From: an uncultured bacterium
GTDB lineage: Bacteria; Planctomycetota; JAJSAM01; JAJVHW01
Assembly (NCBI GenBank): GCA_937996235.1
Contig: CALKVK010000024.1
Span: 39,688-103,687, forward strand
DNA: 64,000 nucleotides
Reading direction: 5' to 3'
Positions 19,925 to 28,671 of the stretch are shown piece after piece (positions within the stretch are counted from its first letter, which is position 1; each line of letters starts with the position of its first letter). The notes beneath the pieces are model-generated. The model searched no databases. It saw only the letters and a list, made by a program, of their open reading frames with translations, and had not been told where the DNA came from. A program made the translations under genes and the position numbers.

Positions 19925-22551
19925 CAGCGTACCCTCGCGCGCAGGCCCGAGACTCGCCGACGCGCCCGGCGCCGCCTCGTCGTCGCTCCGCCGCGCGCTG
20001 CGGCGGTCGCTGCTGCGCTCACCGGCACCGTGACGGACTGGAGCGCGTAGCTCGACGACCGCATCACACGACCGGCGTAGCGGACCACGATCTTCCCGTC
20101 GTCGTCGCGGCCGACGATGCCGGCGAGGACCCTGACCCTGAGCTCCATGGCGTTGCTGCCGGTCGAGTACGGGACGCGGGTCTTGACCGTCACGATGTCG
20201 CCGGCCTCGACGTGCTGGATGCCCGGGTGCGCGTCCCAGGAGCACGCGAACGGGAGCGCACGGGCCTGCTCGGCGAGGTGGCGCAGCATGCGCGCCGCCT
20301 CCGTCTCCCTCGTGACGCCGCGGAGGTCCACCGCGCGCACGTTGGTCGGCGTGCCCTCGGGGAGGCCGTCCACGGGGTGGAGCAGCTCGTCGCGCTCGTG
20401 ATTGAGCACCTCGTTCCAGAAGGAGCCCTGGATGCCCGAGGGGGACTTGCCCCACTCGTCGAGCTTCAGCACGAACTTCGACATGTTCTGCGCCGGCGGG
20501 TGCACGTCGTCCACGAACGTGAAGACCGCGTCGCCGTCCTGGTCGAGCGGGAAGCGCCAGCGCGCGCCCTGCAGCGACGCGAAGCAGTAGCCCACGAAGG
20601 CGAGGTCCCCGACCGTCTCCATGAGCGATTGCGGGGTGTCGAGGACGACGTTCAGGCGGCAGCGGCGCTCGCCGTTCGTGGCGGAGGCAGGGCGCGTCGG
20701 GTCGTCGCCCGGACGGTGGACCCAGGCGTCGCAGAAGTCGGCGAAGGCGATCAGGCCGTTGCGCTCGGCGGGGGAGCCGTCCGCTCCGAGGAAGAGGTCG
20801 GAACCCGCGAAGAACGACCCCGCGCCGTAGCGCTCCGACGCCGCGCCCTCGGCCGACGTGATGAGGTCGCGGATCGCGAGCGCCGCGTTCTGGCTGCTGC
20901 CGAGGTCGCGCGCGCCGTTCTGGTCGTCCGTGCGTGGGTCGTAGAGCGCCGCCCGCCGCGCGATGCACGTGACGCGGAGGCTCCCGCCGGAGAGGAACGG
21001 CCCCGGGCTTCCGCGGAGCGCGAGCAGCGCCGTCCCCGGGTAGCTGAAGCCCTCGCGCAGGATCTCGGTGACGTAGGCGAAGTTGATCTCGTCCACGACG
21101 AGGGGATCCGAGGCGTGGGAGGAGACTCGCGTGACGCGCACCTCGTAGGAGTCGCGGTCAAACGCCTCGAGCGCCGTCGCCGCGCCGGCGTCTCCCTCGA
21201 TGGCGCGCAGCGTGAGCTCGTCGCGCAGGTCGATCTCCCAGCGCATCGTGCCCGGCCGCTCGCCGATCAGCGTGAAGCTGCCTCCGTCCGAGGAGTGGAG
21301 CCGGCTCCACGACGTCGCGCCGAGCTTGCGGTACTCGACGCGGATCTCGACCTCGACGGCACGCGTGCCGCCGTCGTCCTTGTAGTGGATGAGCCCGCCG
21401 GGAGCCGTGAGCCCGACGCGCAGGTTGTCGACCTCGCGGCCGTGCGTCGAGTAGGTGATCGGGTTGCTGCGCTTGAGCACGCTGTCGGTCGGGTTGCGCG
21501 ACTGCGTGAGGTCGGTGAAGCCCTCGATCGGCTGTTGGTCGAGCGTGCCCGGGCGCCACGCGATGTGGAGCCTCCCGAACGACGTCGTACGGTAGGTCGC
21601 CGTGACCCGTTTGCCGTTGCCCGGGGCGCTGCCGAAGAGCACCTTCGTGACGCCGCGGGCGCTCTGCGTGAACGCGATCCCCTCGGTTTCGAGGAACTCG
21701 TACGCGACGCGCACCGTGAACCCCGTCGGCGGCCGGCGCTTGAAGCGTACGACGGCGCGGTGGGCCGCGAGCTTCTGGGCGCTCCAGCGGTAGAGCCCGA
21801 CGCCCCGGAGCTGCTCGAACTCGGGCACGCCGGTCCCGCGGATGAAGACGCGCAGCGAGCGGCCGAGCACGCGGTCGGTGCGGTTGTCGCGGCGCACGTT
21901 GAACGTGAGCTTCGGACGCGGGAGCGGCAGGAGCGTGATCGGGTTGTAGGTCAACGGCGGCGGCGCGGGCACGGTGAACTCGACGCTCGCCGTGCGCGTC
22001 ATCCACGCCTTCCGCACCCCGTCCACGTAGACCGCCACACCCGGCATCTCGTCGTCGCCGAGCACGACCCAGCGGTGCGGAAACGTGAACGTCTTGCGGC
22101 TGCCGTTGCCGCGGCCGAGCTCCTCCTCCCGGTCCTTGGACAACACCTCGCGGTCGTTGATGCGGATGTCGGTGATGTCCGCGATCTCGCCCTCGGCGAC
22201 GATCCCGAGCCAGCGGAACTCCTGGCGGCGGGTGTTGCGGATGTCGCCCGGCGAGACGCCCTCGATCGCCTCGGTGACCGACTCGGCGATCACGACCGGC
22301 TTGATCGTGTGCTCGCCGTAGAGGATCGGGACGTGCGCCTCGGGGCCGCGGGGGTTCTCGAAGCGGTCGATGCCGTAGGTCGGGCTGTCGCGGAGCGACT
22401 TCTGCCGCGGCGGCGTGGGGGTGAGCGCCGTCCCCGCGATGGTCGCCACGCCCGACACGATGAGCGGAGCGCCGAAGGGCGTCGCGATCAGCAGGATGCC
22501 CGCGATGACCTGGAGCGCGCCGAGGACGTAGCCGAAGTTCTTGCTCGCCAT
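19924..22551 (-). CDS. TipJ/gpJ-like tail-tip hub protein
   Basis: 875 aa, the largest tail protein. A hydrophobic N-terminal region (YVLGALQVIAGILLIATPFGAP) is followed by the insertion SLRDSPTYGIDRFENPRGPEAHVPILYGEH, characteristic in pattern of TipJ-family hubs, then many beta-rich hub domains. It occupies the position after the gpL-like gene as in lambdoid and GTA-like tails. It should form the distal hub that contacts the host. An NlpC/P60 peptidase gene usually sits between these two genes and is absent here. Confidence 0.8.
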   Translation of the reverse strand: MASKNFGYVLGALQVIAGILLIATPFGAPLIVSGVATIAGTALTPTPPRQKSLRDSPTYGIDRFENPRGPEAHVPILYGEHTIKPVVIAESVTEAIEGVSPGDIRNTRRQEFRWLGIVAEGEIADITDIRINDREVLSKDREEELGRGNGSRKTFTFPHRWVVLGDDEMPGVAVYVDGVRKAWMTRTASVEFTVPAPPPLTYNPITLLPLPRPKLTFNVRRDNRTDRVLGRSLRVFIRGTGVPEFEQLRGVGLYRWSAQKLAAHRAVVRFKRRPPTGFTVRVAYEFLETEGIAFTQSARGVTKVLFGSAPGNGKRVTATYRTTSFGRLHIAWRPGTLDQQPIEGFTDLTQSRNPTDSVLKRSNPITYSTHGREVDNLRVGLTAPGGLIHYKDDGGTRAVEVEIRVEYRKLGATSWSRLHSSDGGSFTLIGERPGTMRWEIDLRDELTLRAIEGDAGAATALEAFDRDSYEVRVTRVSSHASDPLVVDEINFAYVTEILREGFSYPGTALLALRGSPGPFLSGGSLRVTCIARRAALYDPRTDDQNGARDLGSSQNAALAIRDLITSAEGAASERYGAGSFFAGSDLFLGADGSPAERNGLIAFADFCDAWVHRPGDDPTRPASATNGERRCRLNVVLDTPQSLMETVGDLAFVGYCFASLQGARWRFPLDQDGDAVFTFVDDVHPPAQNMSKFVLKLDEWGKSPSGIQGSFWNEVLNHERDELLHPVDGLPEGTPTNVRAVDLRGVTRETEAARMLRHLAEQARALPFACSWDAHPGIQHVEAGDIVTVKTRVPYSTGSNAMELRVRVLAGIVGRDDDGKIVVRYAGRVMRSSSYALQSVTVPVSAAATAAARGGATTRRRRARRRVSGLRARVR

Positions 22552-22554
22552 CGT

Positions 22555-23187
22555 TCACTCCACCCGGAGCGCCCGCGCGTCGGCCGACGTCGGGAAGCCG
22601 CCGAAGCGCAGCGGCTCGTCCTCGAAGTGGCGGCGGCAGTCCTCGCGCGTCTTGTCGCAGGTCGGGAGGTCGCCGACGTAGCCGCAGTGCGTGCCCTTGT
22701 AGATCCAGCGGCAGCGCAGCCCCTGGAGCGTGCGGTCCGGGACGCGGATCTCCTCGGCGGGGAAGACGCCGAGATCGAAGGCAACCGCCTCGCGCGCGAT
22801 GAACGAGTAGGCGTTCACGAAGAAGGTCCACTCGATCACCAGGTCGTCGGGGCTCGCGCCCGCGAGCAGCGCGCGGCTCGCCTGGCGAACGGTCACGCGC
22901 CGACCGCGCAGGTCCTCGCCGCCCGCGTCCGGGAGGCAGAGCGGGCCGAGTGCGCCGTCGGCGTTCTGGAGGACGAGCTGGAGCGAGGGGACCTCGCGCT
23001 CGGCCGACTCCTGGATCTCGCCGAACGCCCCCGACGTCGGCTCGAACGTGAGCCCGTTCCACACGCGCGCCTCGGTGTCGAGCGCGTAGCGGAGTGGCGT
23101 CGTCTTCCGCTGGATCTCGATCAGCGCGACCAGGTCGAGCTCGTCGCCCTGGAGGAGCGCCAGGAACGCCGCGTTCTTCTGCCTCAC
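22555..23187 (-). CDS. Minor tail protein, lambda gpL-like / DUF2163-type
   Basis: 210 aa from a GTG overlapping the upstream stop (GTGA). The C-terminal part has four Cys in LRCRWIYKGTHCGYVGD, PTCDKT and EDCRRHF. This is the pattern that coordinates an iron-sulphur or metal site in gpL-like proteins. The N-terminus LVALIEIQRKTTPLRY is typical of tail-tip hub adaptors. It stands between a DUF2460-like protein and the TipJ-like hub, as in related siphophages and gene transfer agents. Confidence 0.75.
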   Translation of the reverse strand: MRQKNAAFLALLQGDELDLVALIEIQRKTTPLRYALDTEARVWNGLTFEPTSGAFGEIQESAEREVPSLQLVLQNADGALGPLCLPDAGGEDLRGRRVTVRQASRALLAGASPDDLVIEWTFFVNAYSFIAREAVAFDLGVFPAEEIRVPDRTLQGLRCRWIYKGTHCGYVGDLPTCDKTREDCRRHFEDEPLRFGGFPTSADARALRVE

Positions 23188-23843
23188 AGCGCGTTCGGGG
23201 CGGCTGCGTAGCTCCAGCCGGGCCCCGCCTCGCGCAGGCGGACGTTGACGGTGCGGTCGACGACCTCGGCGCTCGCGAGGCCGCCCGCTTCGAGCTCCTG
23301 GTCGTCGGGGAGGTCGTCTCCCTCGAAGCGGACCGGGACGTAGAAGTCGTAGGCGAGGTTGATGACGGCTCCGAGCCCGGGTGCCACCGTGAAGTGGACG
23401 ACGAGCTTCGCCGCGGTCCCGAGGACGTAGGCGGCGCCGTTCTCGTCGACGACCTGGTAGTGGACGCCGAGGGCCTGCAGCGCACCGTTCTTCCGGACGA
23501 CGAGCGTGGCCACCTGGACGTAGCGGCGGGTCGCGTCGAAGTCCTTCTGCGTGGCGCTCCCGACGACCGGGGCATCGACCATCGACTTCGCGCCGGGGTT
23601 CTGCGGCTGGTAGAGGAACGCCTCGTAGCCCCCGAAGCGCGCGTTCCAGAAGGCCTCGAAGTCCCGCCACGTGCCGCCCTTGTTCGGGAAGAGCAGCGTG
23701 CCGCGGACGACCAGTTCGCCCGCCGCGTGGAGCTTCTGCAGCGTGCGCCGGCCGCCGCTCTGCTCGTGCACGGCGTTGCGGAACGACAGGTACTCGACGA
23801 AGCCGCGCCTCAGGAACGTGAACGGGAAGATCGTCGCTGCCAC
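23184..23843 (-). CDS. Distal tail protein, DUF2460-like
   Basis: 219 aa. Features such as FRNAVHEQSGGRRTLQKLHAA, FWNARFGGYEAFLYQPQNP and C-terminal VNVRLREAGPG resemble the DUF2460/GTA gp12 type of distal tail protein. I chose the GTG at 23843, one base after the tape-measure stop and with AGGGAG upstream; an ATG at 23867 would overlap the tape measure by 23 bases and remains possible. It should form a ring at the tail tip. Confidence 0.7.
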   Translation of the reverse strand: MAATIFPFTFLRRGFVEYLSFRNAVHEQSGGRRTLQKLHAAGELVVRGTLLFPNKGGTWRDFEAFWNARFGGYEAFLYQPQNPGAKSMVDAPVVGSATQKDFDATRRYVQVATLVVRKNGALQALGVHYQVVDENGAAYVLGTAAKLVVHFTVAPGLGAVINLAYDFYVPVRFEGDDLPDDQELEAGGLASAEVVDRTVNVRLREAGPGWSYAAAPNAL

Positions 23844-23844
23844 G

Positions 23845-25914
23845 TCACTCCCTCGCCCGCATGCCACGGCGCCCCGGCCGCCTGAGAGCCGTCCCGACCA
23901 CGGCAGCCCGCGCCTCGGGGGAGGCGCGAGCCATCACGTCGTCGGCGATGACGGCCGGAGGCCGGACCGTGAGCGCCACGTGGACGTCGCCGCGCTCTCC
24001 GGCGGAGTTCGCACCGTCGGTCACCCGGATCAGCTCGCCCGGCGAGACCTTCATCGCGACGAGCTGGCTGTCGAGGCCCCCGACACCGCCGACCCGGAAC
24101 GACCCGCCGTGGGCCGCGGTGGCTGCTGGCGCCGCGGCGGCTCCCGCCCCGGCACCACCGGCACCGGCGCCGCCAGCCGACGAGAGGCCCGGGAAGAGCG
24201 AGAGGATCGCCTTCATGATCAGCGCCTGCTGGATCATGCGCGCGACCTCGAGGGCGAAGTTCGCGGCGAACTCGCGGAACGCCTCGGACGCCGACTTGCT
24301 CCCGCGGGCGACGTCTTCGAGCGCACGGGCGACGCCACCGGAGATGTCGTTCACGGCGACGTCGGCGATCTGCGCGCCGAGGCGGCCCCAGCCTGAGGTC
24401 TCCTCGCGGAGCTGGGTGATCCGGGCGCGGAAGCCCGCGTCGAGGTCGGGGCCCGAGACCGCGGCGGAAGTCTGGTCGCCGCGGCGGCGCTCGGCGTCCC
24501 GCACCTCGTCGGCCGCAGCCTGTTCGCGGATGCGTTTCTGGCCCTCGGCGATCAGCCGCTCGATCTCCAACGTCGAGAAGCCGTACTCGCGCGCCTGCTC
24601 GAGCAGGTCCTCGTAGCGCCGCGCGTACTCCGCCATCCGTCGCTCGGTCTCGGTGCGGTCGCCCTGCGCGAGGTCGAAGGCGAGGTCTGCCTCGACCTCC
24701 CGCAGCCGCTCCGCGAACTCCTCGGCCTGCCGGGCGCGCTGCTCCTGCGCCTTCCGGTCGCGGTCGGCCTGCTCCTTCGCGGCCTTCGACGCGGCCTCCT
24801 GGTCGTCGAGTGACTTCTGCACCTCGGCGTGCTGGCGTTCGAGGTCCACGAGCTCGCGGAGCCCCTGGATGCGCTCGGCCATGGCGGAGAGCTCGTCGGA
24901 ATCGGCGCCGCCGTCGCGCGCATTCGCGAAGGCCTCGCGGGCCGACTGCAGCGCCACCTCCGTCTCCGTGCCCCAGCCGCGGAGCACCTTCAGCGCCTCG
25001 CGGCGGCCCTCGGTCGCGCGGCGGAGCTGCTCGACCTCGGCGCGGAGCGCGGCCACGGCGGGGGAGACGGGCGGACCGTCGGCGGGGGGCTGCGGAGCGG
25101 ACTTCGGCGCCTCCGCGGGGTCCGCCTCGCCGCGGGCCTTCCGGAGCAGTGCCAGGACCTCCTCGGTCTTCCGCTTCTCCTCGGCCGGGTCGTAGACCCG
25201 CTTCGGTCGGGGCGGCGCCTCGGCGCGCATGCGGCGGAGCACCAACTCGCGCTCGTATCCGAGGCGACGCAGGTCCGCCTCCGCCTTCGCGAGCTCGCGG
25301 CGGATCTCCTCCTGCATCGCGCCGTGGGTCTGGGCGTAGCGGGGCAGCGCATCGATCTGGCGCTTCTGGAACGCGATCCGCTGCTGCGCGTCCGCGATCC
25401 CCTCGTCGATCTCCTGGAGGTCGACGTCCTTTCCGGCGGCGCCGGCGCGGGCCTTGAGCTCGGCCCGCGCCGCGGCGTCGGCGAGTTCCTTCATGCGGTC
25501 GGCCTGGGCCTTCAGCGCTGCGGTGTGCGCGTCGGTCTTCTCCGTCGCGTCCTGCTGCGTCGAGGCGAAGAGGGCGATCCCGGCCGTGACGGCTGCCAGC
25601 GCGAGGCCAACCGGCGTGAACCCGCCAGCCGCGAGCGACGCAAGGGCGTTCGAGATGCCGCCGATCTGCGGGGGGACCTGGCGGCCGAGCAGCATGAAGG
25701 ACTGCATCACGGCCGTCACCGCGGGCTGCGTCCCGCGCACAGCGCCCCCGACCCTGCCCATCTCGGTGGTCAGGGCGTCGAGCGCGCGCTTGCCGTCGCC
25801 CGCCATCGCAGTCGTGGACGTTCGGACGGCGGTCCGGGCCTTTCCCAGGTCCGAGATGATCTGCGCCGAGTCGGCGCTGAGGAGGACGCGTAGTTGCCCG
25901 ACGACGGCGGCCAC
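23845..25914 (-). CDS. Tail tape measure protein
   Basis: 689 aa. It is long, helical and coiled-coil-rich in the centre (many Glu/Arg/Ala heptads), with an N-terminal lambda-type start (VVGQLRVLLSADSAQIISDL). Hydrophobic patches include GLALAAVTAGIALFA and MIQQALIMKAILSLFPGL, and the C-terminus reads AAHGGSFRVGGVGGLDSQL, the usual end of lambda-type tape measures. It sets tail length (the family rule of about 1.5 angstrom per residue gives roughly 100 nm) and helps DNA entry. It lies directly after the tail chaperone pair. Confidence 0.9.
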   Translation of the reverse strand: MAAVVGQLRVLLSADSAQIISDLGKARTAVRTSTTAMAGDGKRALDALTTEMGRVGGAVRGTQPAVTAVMQSFMLLGRQVPPQIGGISNALASLAAGGFTPVGLALAAVTAGIALFASTQQDATEKTDAHTAALKAQADRMKELADAAARAELKARAGAAGKDVDLQEIDEGIADAQQRIAFQKRQIDALPRYAQTHGAMQEEIRRELAKAEADLRRLGYERELVLRRMRAEAPPRPKRVYDPAEEKRKTEEVLALLRKARGEADPAEAPKSAPQPPADGPPVSPAVAALRAEVEQLRRATEGRREALKVLRGWGTETEVALQSAREAFANARDGGADSDELSAMAERIQGLRELVDLERQHAEVQKSLDDQEAASKAAKEQADRDRKAQEQRARQAEEFAERLREVEADLAFDLAQGDRTETERRMAEYARRYEDLLEQAREYGFSTLEIERLIAEGQKRIREQAAADEVRDAERRRGDQTSAAVSGPDLDAGFRARITQLREETSGWGRLGAQIADVAVNDISGGVARALEDVARGSKSASEAFREFAANFALEVARMIQQALIMKAILSLFPGLSSAGGAGAGGAGAGAAAAPAATAAHGGSFRVGGVGGLDSQLVAMKVSPGELIRVTDGANSAGERGDVHVALTVRPPAVIADDVMARASPEARAAVVGTALRRPGRRGMRARE

Positions 25915-25917
25915 GGG

Positions 25918-26241
25918 TCAGCCCTCCCTGCCAGGGACGGCGCCGAAGGACGCGGCGATCGCGCGGGCGACGTTCATCTGGTCCTCGGGCGACTGCTCCT
26001 GCTCACCTTCGCCTGCCGCCGCGTCGAGGAGCGGCGCGAGCTCCGGGAGCCGATCAACGCGCGAGAGCGCGGCCGTGTGCCACGCCGTGAAAACGGCGAG
26101 TTGCGCGCCGCGGCGGCGCTCGGCGCGGATACCGCGCAGGAGGCAGGTGGTCTCCCGCGGGGTCTGGCGCCAGAAGACCTCGGGCGGGACGCCCGCCTCC
26201 GCCGCGCGGTCCCGCCACTCCTCTACGTCGAGGCGGCGGGG
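25918..26241 (-). CDS. Tail chaperone extension (TAC_6-like) reached by -1 frameshift
   Basis: This frame is open to a TGA at 25918-25920 but has no ATG, GTG or TTG start; it overlaps the end of the chaperone gene in the -1 frame. It reads VEEWRDRAAEAGVPPEVFWRQ followed by TPRETTCLLRG, a helical middle and SPEDQMNVARAIAASFGAVPG. The PxxFWxxTPRE motif matches the small tail assembly chaperone that follows the TAC_11 gene in gene transfer agents. In lambda the equivalent G-T pair is joined by a -1 slip. The codons ACC CCC (26238-26243) just before the zero-frame stop give a run of five C on which slippage is possible. The fusion would be about 220 aa. Confidence 0.65.
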   Translation of the reverse strand, partial: PRRLDVEEWRDRAAEAGVPPEVFWRQTPRETTCLLRGIRAERRRGAQLAVFTAWHTAALSRVDRLPELAPLLDAAAGEGEQEQSPEDQMNVARAIAASFGAVPGREG

Positions 26242-26582
26242 GTCTGAGGGTCCGGGCTCGTCTCGTCCTCCTGGTCGAGCTCCGGGAAGAAGTAGCGGAG
26301 CGCGACGGACATGACGCGCTGCGCCTCGGCGCGGCCCATGCGGTCGATGAGCCGGCCGGCCTCCTTCAGCGTCACCTCGGGGTGGTGCTCCTGGAGCCCG
26401 GCCCAGAGCATGGCGCGGAGCGAGCGGGCGGAGAGCTTCTCGCGGGCGATGTCGAGGAGGGCGTCGGAGAGCGGCTTCCCGGCCGCCTCCTCGTACTCCG
26501 CAGCCGAGTTCCAGCTATGGCGCACGCGGTACGCCCTGCCCTCGACCTCGAAGCTCGCCTCGCCGCGAAACGCGTTCCCCAT
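26223..26582 (-). CDS. Tail assembly chaperone, TAC_11/GTA-like
   Basis: 119 aa. The pattern FRGEASFEVEGRAYRVRHSW with NSAAEYEEAAGKPLSDAL is typical of the gene-transfer-agent-type tail chaperone that coats the tape measure during assembly. It lies between tail tube and tape measure, the expected place. Its Pro/Thr-rich end (DPQTPAAST) carries the proposed slippery site that leads to the downstream frame. Confidence 0.8.
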   Translation of the reverse strand: MGNAFRGEASFEVEGRAYRVRHSWNSAAEYEEAAGKPLSDALLDIAREKLSARSLRAMLWAGLQEHHPEVTLKEAGRLIDRMGRAEAQRVMSVALRYFFPELDQEDETSPDPQTPAAST

Positions 26583-26594
26583 GCGTCATGCCTC

Positions 26595-27044
26595 CTACGC
26601 GAAGTTCGTCGCGGTCGTTTTGCCCGTGATCTTGAGCTTGCAGGCGACGGTCAGCAGGTCCTTGGCCGCCGAGGTCGGCTCCCAGCCCGTCAGGAACCCC
26701 GAGAACGTGAGCGTCGGGGTGTTCGGGAACTGCGGCCACTCGACCCGCCAGGAGCGGATCGTCCCGTCCTGGAAGTCCTTGAGCAGCCCTGCAGTCGCGC
26801 CCTGCGAGGTGTGCTCGGGGCGGAAGTTGAGCACCAGCGAGATTTCGCCGCCGTTCGCGAGCCCCGGGATGAACTCGGCGTGGTCGTCGGGCGATTCGGT
26901 GTGGGTCGCCTCGACGGCGTCGCGCGAGAGCGAGGGCCCGCCGATCGACTTCACCTCGGCGACGGATGCGTAGACGCCGCCGCCGACCGGGTCCTCCCGC
27001 AGGAACCGCGTCTTCGTGCCGAGTTTCGCTCCGGTCGCTGCCAT
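26595..27044 (-). CDS. Major tail tube protein
   Basis: 149 aa. Beta-rich, beginning with the typical tail-tube pattern GAKLGTKTRFLREDPVGGGVY and VKSIGGPSLSRDAVEATH, and ending in a beta hairpin (LKITGKTTATNFA). Size and location upstream of the tail chaperones fit the major tail protein of siphophages. It should polymerise into the tube. Confidence 0.8.
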   Translation of the reverse strand: MAATGAKLGTKTRFLREDPVGGGVYASVAEVKSIGGPSLSRDAVEATHTESPDDHAEFIPGLANGGEISLVLNFRPEHTSQGATAGLLKDFQDGTIRSWRVEWPQFPNTPTLTFSGFLTGWEPTSAAKDLLTVACKLKITGKTTATNFA

Positions 27045-27062
27045 CTCGTCCTCCTCCGCCCC

Positions 27063-27404
27063 CTACAGGGCGAACGCCCCCACGGAGAGGTCGGCCTCGG
27101 TGTCGTACGTGGCGACCACGCGGCCGTTGGCGTCGTTGAACGCCGCCGGGTCGAAGGGCCCGATCCAGCGCTCGGAGTCCGCCGGCACCGCCACGACGAG
27201 GTCCGCCTTGGAGGCGCCCTGGGGCAGCGCGCCGGTCGGGAGCTGCGAGGCCACAGTCACCGTCCGTGCGGCTCCGACGTTGGCGTTCGCGACGCGCAGG
27301 AAGACCCGCCCGGTGTTCGGGAACGCATCACCCGCCGCCGACGCGGCGTCGAGGGCGGCGTTCAAGCCGGCGCGGGTGATCTGCTGGACTGCCAGAACCG
27401 CCAT
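27063..27404 (-). CDS. Small phage structural protein
   Basis: 113 aa. Begins AVQQITRAGLNAALDAASAAG, then beta-rich VFLRVANANVGAARTVTVASQ and a C-terminal AAFNDANGRVVATYDTEADL. This type is seen in phage head/tail operons as an uncharacterised structural or decoration protein. Shine-Dalgarno GGAGGT is present. A repeated motif (GCCTTGAGTGTCCCTGACCC, minus strand 27435-27454) is 31 bases upstream. Confidence 0.65.
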   Translation of the reverse strand: MAVLAVQQITRAGLNAALDAASAAGDAFPNTGRVFLRVANANVGAARTVTVASQLPTGALPQGASKADLVVAVPADSERWIGPFDPAAFNDANGRVVATYDTEADLSVGAFAL

Positions 27405-27515
27405 CGCGACACCTCCGCTCAGGAGGATCGCGGTGGGTCAGGGACACTCAAGGCGACGCAGCGCCCGACCAACCATTCGCTCTACCGCGCGATGCGCGGA
27501 TGGGGCGAGGCACGG

Positions 27516-27959
27516 CTACCGCCCGGACCGCCGGGGACCGATTCCTCCCCCGGGGTTGCGCGGCTGGATCCGCGTCGGTCGCTTCGGCGGCGGACCGAGC
27601 GGTCCCTTCGTCACCTTCGCAACTTGGACGGAAGCGGCTGGCCTCGGCCCGGCCGCCGCGGCGGCCGGGCAGTCGGACGCGATCGTGCATCCCTGGTGGC
27701 GAGCCTCGATCGCCGTTCGCGCCGCAGAGATGGCGTCGTCGAGGGAGCCCGCCGTCACGAACAAGGGCCGTTTGAGCGGTGGCGTCCCCGCAGAAAGCAC
27801 GGTCACACTGGCGACAGAGTGACCAGGCATCGGTGCGAACGGACTGGCCGTGATGGCGTAGTGGTGAAACTCTTCCGGCATCCCGTATGCATCGAGTTCG
27901 CCTCGGTAGCATGAGATCGTGCAGGTGGTAGCCACGGGCGAAATCCTCCATTCACTCAA
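27516..27959 (-). CDS. Orphan protein inserted in the tail module
   Basis: 147 aa from a GTG. The N-terminal half (ISPVATTCTISCYRGELDAYG, EEFHHYAITASPFAP, GSLDDAISAARTAIEARHQG) looks like a folded domain. The C-terminal third is Pro/Arg-rich and low-complexity. Base composition is less GC-rich than neighbours, and it is separated by about 110-130 bases on each side. An upstream A/T-richer patch has a TATGCT box and a 13-base palindrome ATGCTCTGAGCAT (27968-27980). It may be an independently transcribed cargo gene. No family recognised. Confidence 0.55.
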   Translation of the reverse strand: MSEWRISPVATTCTISCYRGELDAYGMPEEFHHYAITASPFAPMPGHSVASVTVLSAGTPPLKRPLFVTAGSLDDAISAARTAIEARHQGCTIASDCPAAAAAGPRPAASVQVAKVTKGPLGPPPKRPTRIQPRNPGGGIGPRRSGR

Positions 27960-28090
27960 CGATCACGATGCTCTGAGCATAGGGCGGACGCGCGAACGAC
28001 CGGGTCGCCAATCAGGGTGGAGTGGCGGGAGAACGAGGAACCGGCGGCGCTCGTCGCGCCGCCGGTCGTGGGGTCTCGGACTCGGGCGGG

Positions 28091-28540
28091 TCAGGCGGTC
28101 GGGGCCTCGGCCTCCGGAGCGGACTCCGCGGCGGGAGCCTCCGGCGTCGGTGCCTTCCCCTTCCGCTTCCCCGCGCGCGGAGCCGTCTTCGGCTCGCGCT
28201 TGGTGACACCCCACCAGTCCGTGCCGGAGATGCTGGGATAGCCGGTGGCGCGCTTCGCCGCCGCGGTCAGGGAGCGGAACGTCTCGCCCTCGTATTCGAA
28301 CCCCTCCGTCAGCACCTTGAGCCGGTGCTCCCGGCCCTTGTAGTTGCGCGTCAGGATCGTTCCGGGCGCGGGCAGCCGCGGGTCCCGCTCACGCGGGGTT
28401 CGCGCCTCCTGCGCGGGCTTCTCGACCTTCGGCGCCTTCTTGCGCGCCGGGCCCGTCGCGGTCCCGCGCGCGGTCTTCGTGGCCTTGCGGGGCGTGCCCG
28501 CCTTCTTGGTCGTCGCCTTCTTCTGCTTGTGCTGCGTCAT
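28091..28540 (-). CDS. DUF2924-like phage protein
   Basis: 149 aa. A Lys/Ala/Thr/Pro-rich N-terminal arm (about 50 residues) precedes a conserved-looking core: PGTILTRNYKGREHRLKVL, FEYEGETFRSLTAAAK, and SGTDWWGVTKRE. The pattern R-x-Y-K-G-x-x-H ... SLTAAAKxxTG ... W-x-G resembles DUF2924, a small family frequent in prophages. The basic tail suggests nucleic-acid contact. Strong Shine-Dalgarno AAGGAGG. Confidence 0.7.
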   Translation of the reverse strand: MTQHKQKKATTKKAGTPRKATKTARGTATGPARKKAPKVEKPAQEARTPRERDPRLPAPGTILTRNYKGREHRLKVLTEGFEYEGETFRSLTAAAKRATGYPSISGTDWWGVTKREPKTAPRAGKRKGKAPTPEAPAAESAPEAEAPTA

Positions 28541-28671
28541 GGAGCACCTCCTTGGTCGGGACATTCGCTCCGGCGGCGCGCCCTCATCCAGGTGTGACCG
28601 CCCTGAAATCGAGGAATCTGCTGAGTTTCGGGCCGACCGGAACCGCCTTGACTCGGGCGGTTCGAGACGCC

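Noticed and set aside
20212..23211. 999-aa open frame on the plus strand
   Set aside because: Antisense to the TipJ-like hub and gpL-like genes; composition (Arg/Glu/Val/Leu) is the mirror of codon bias, no domains.
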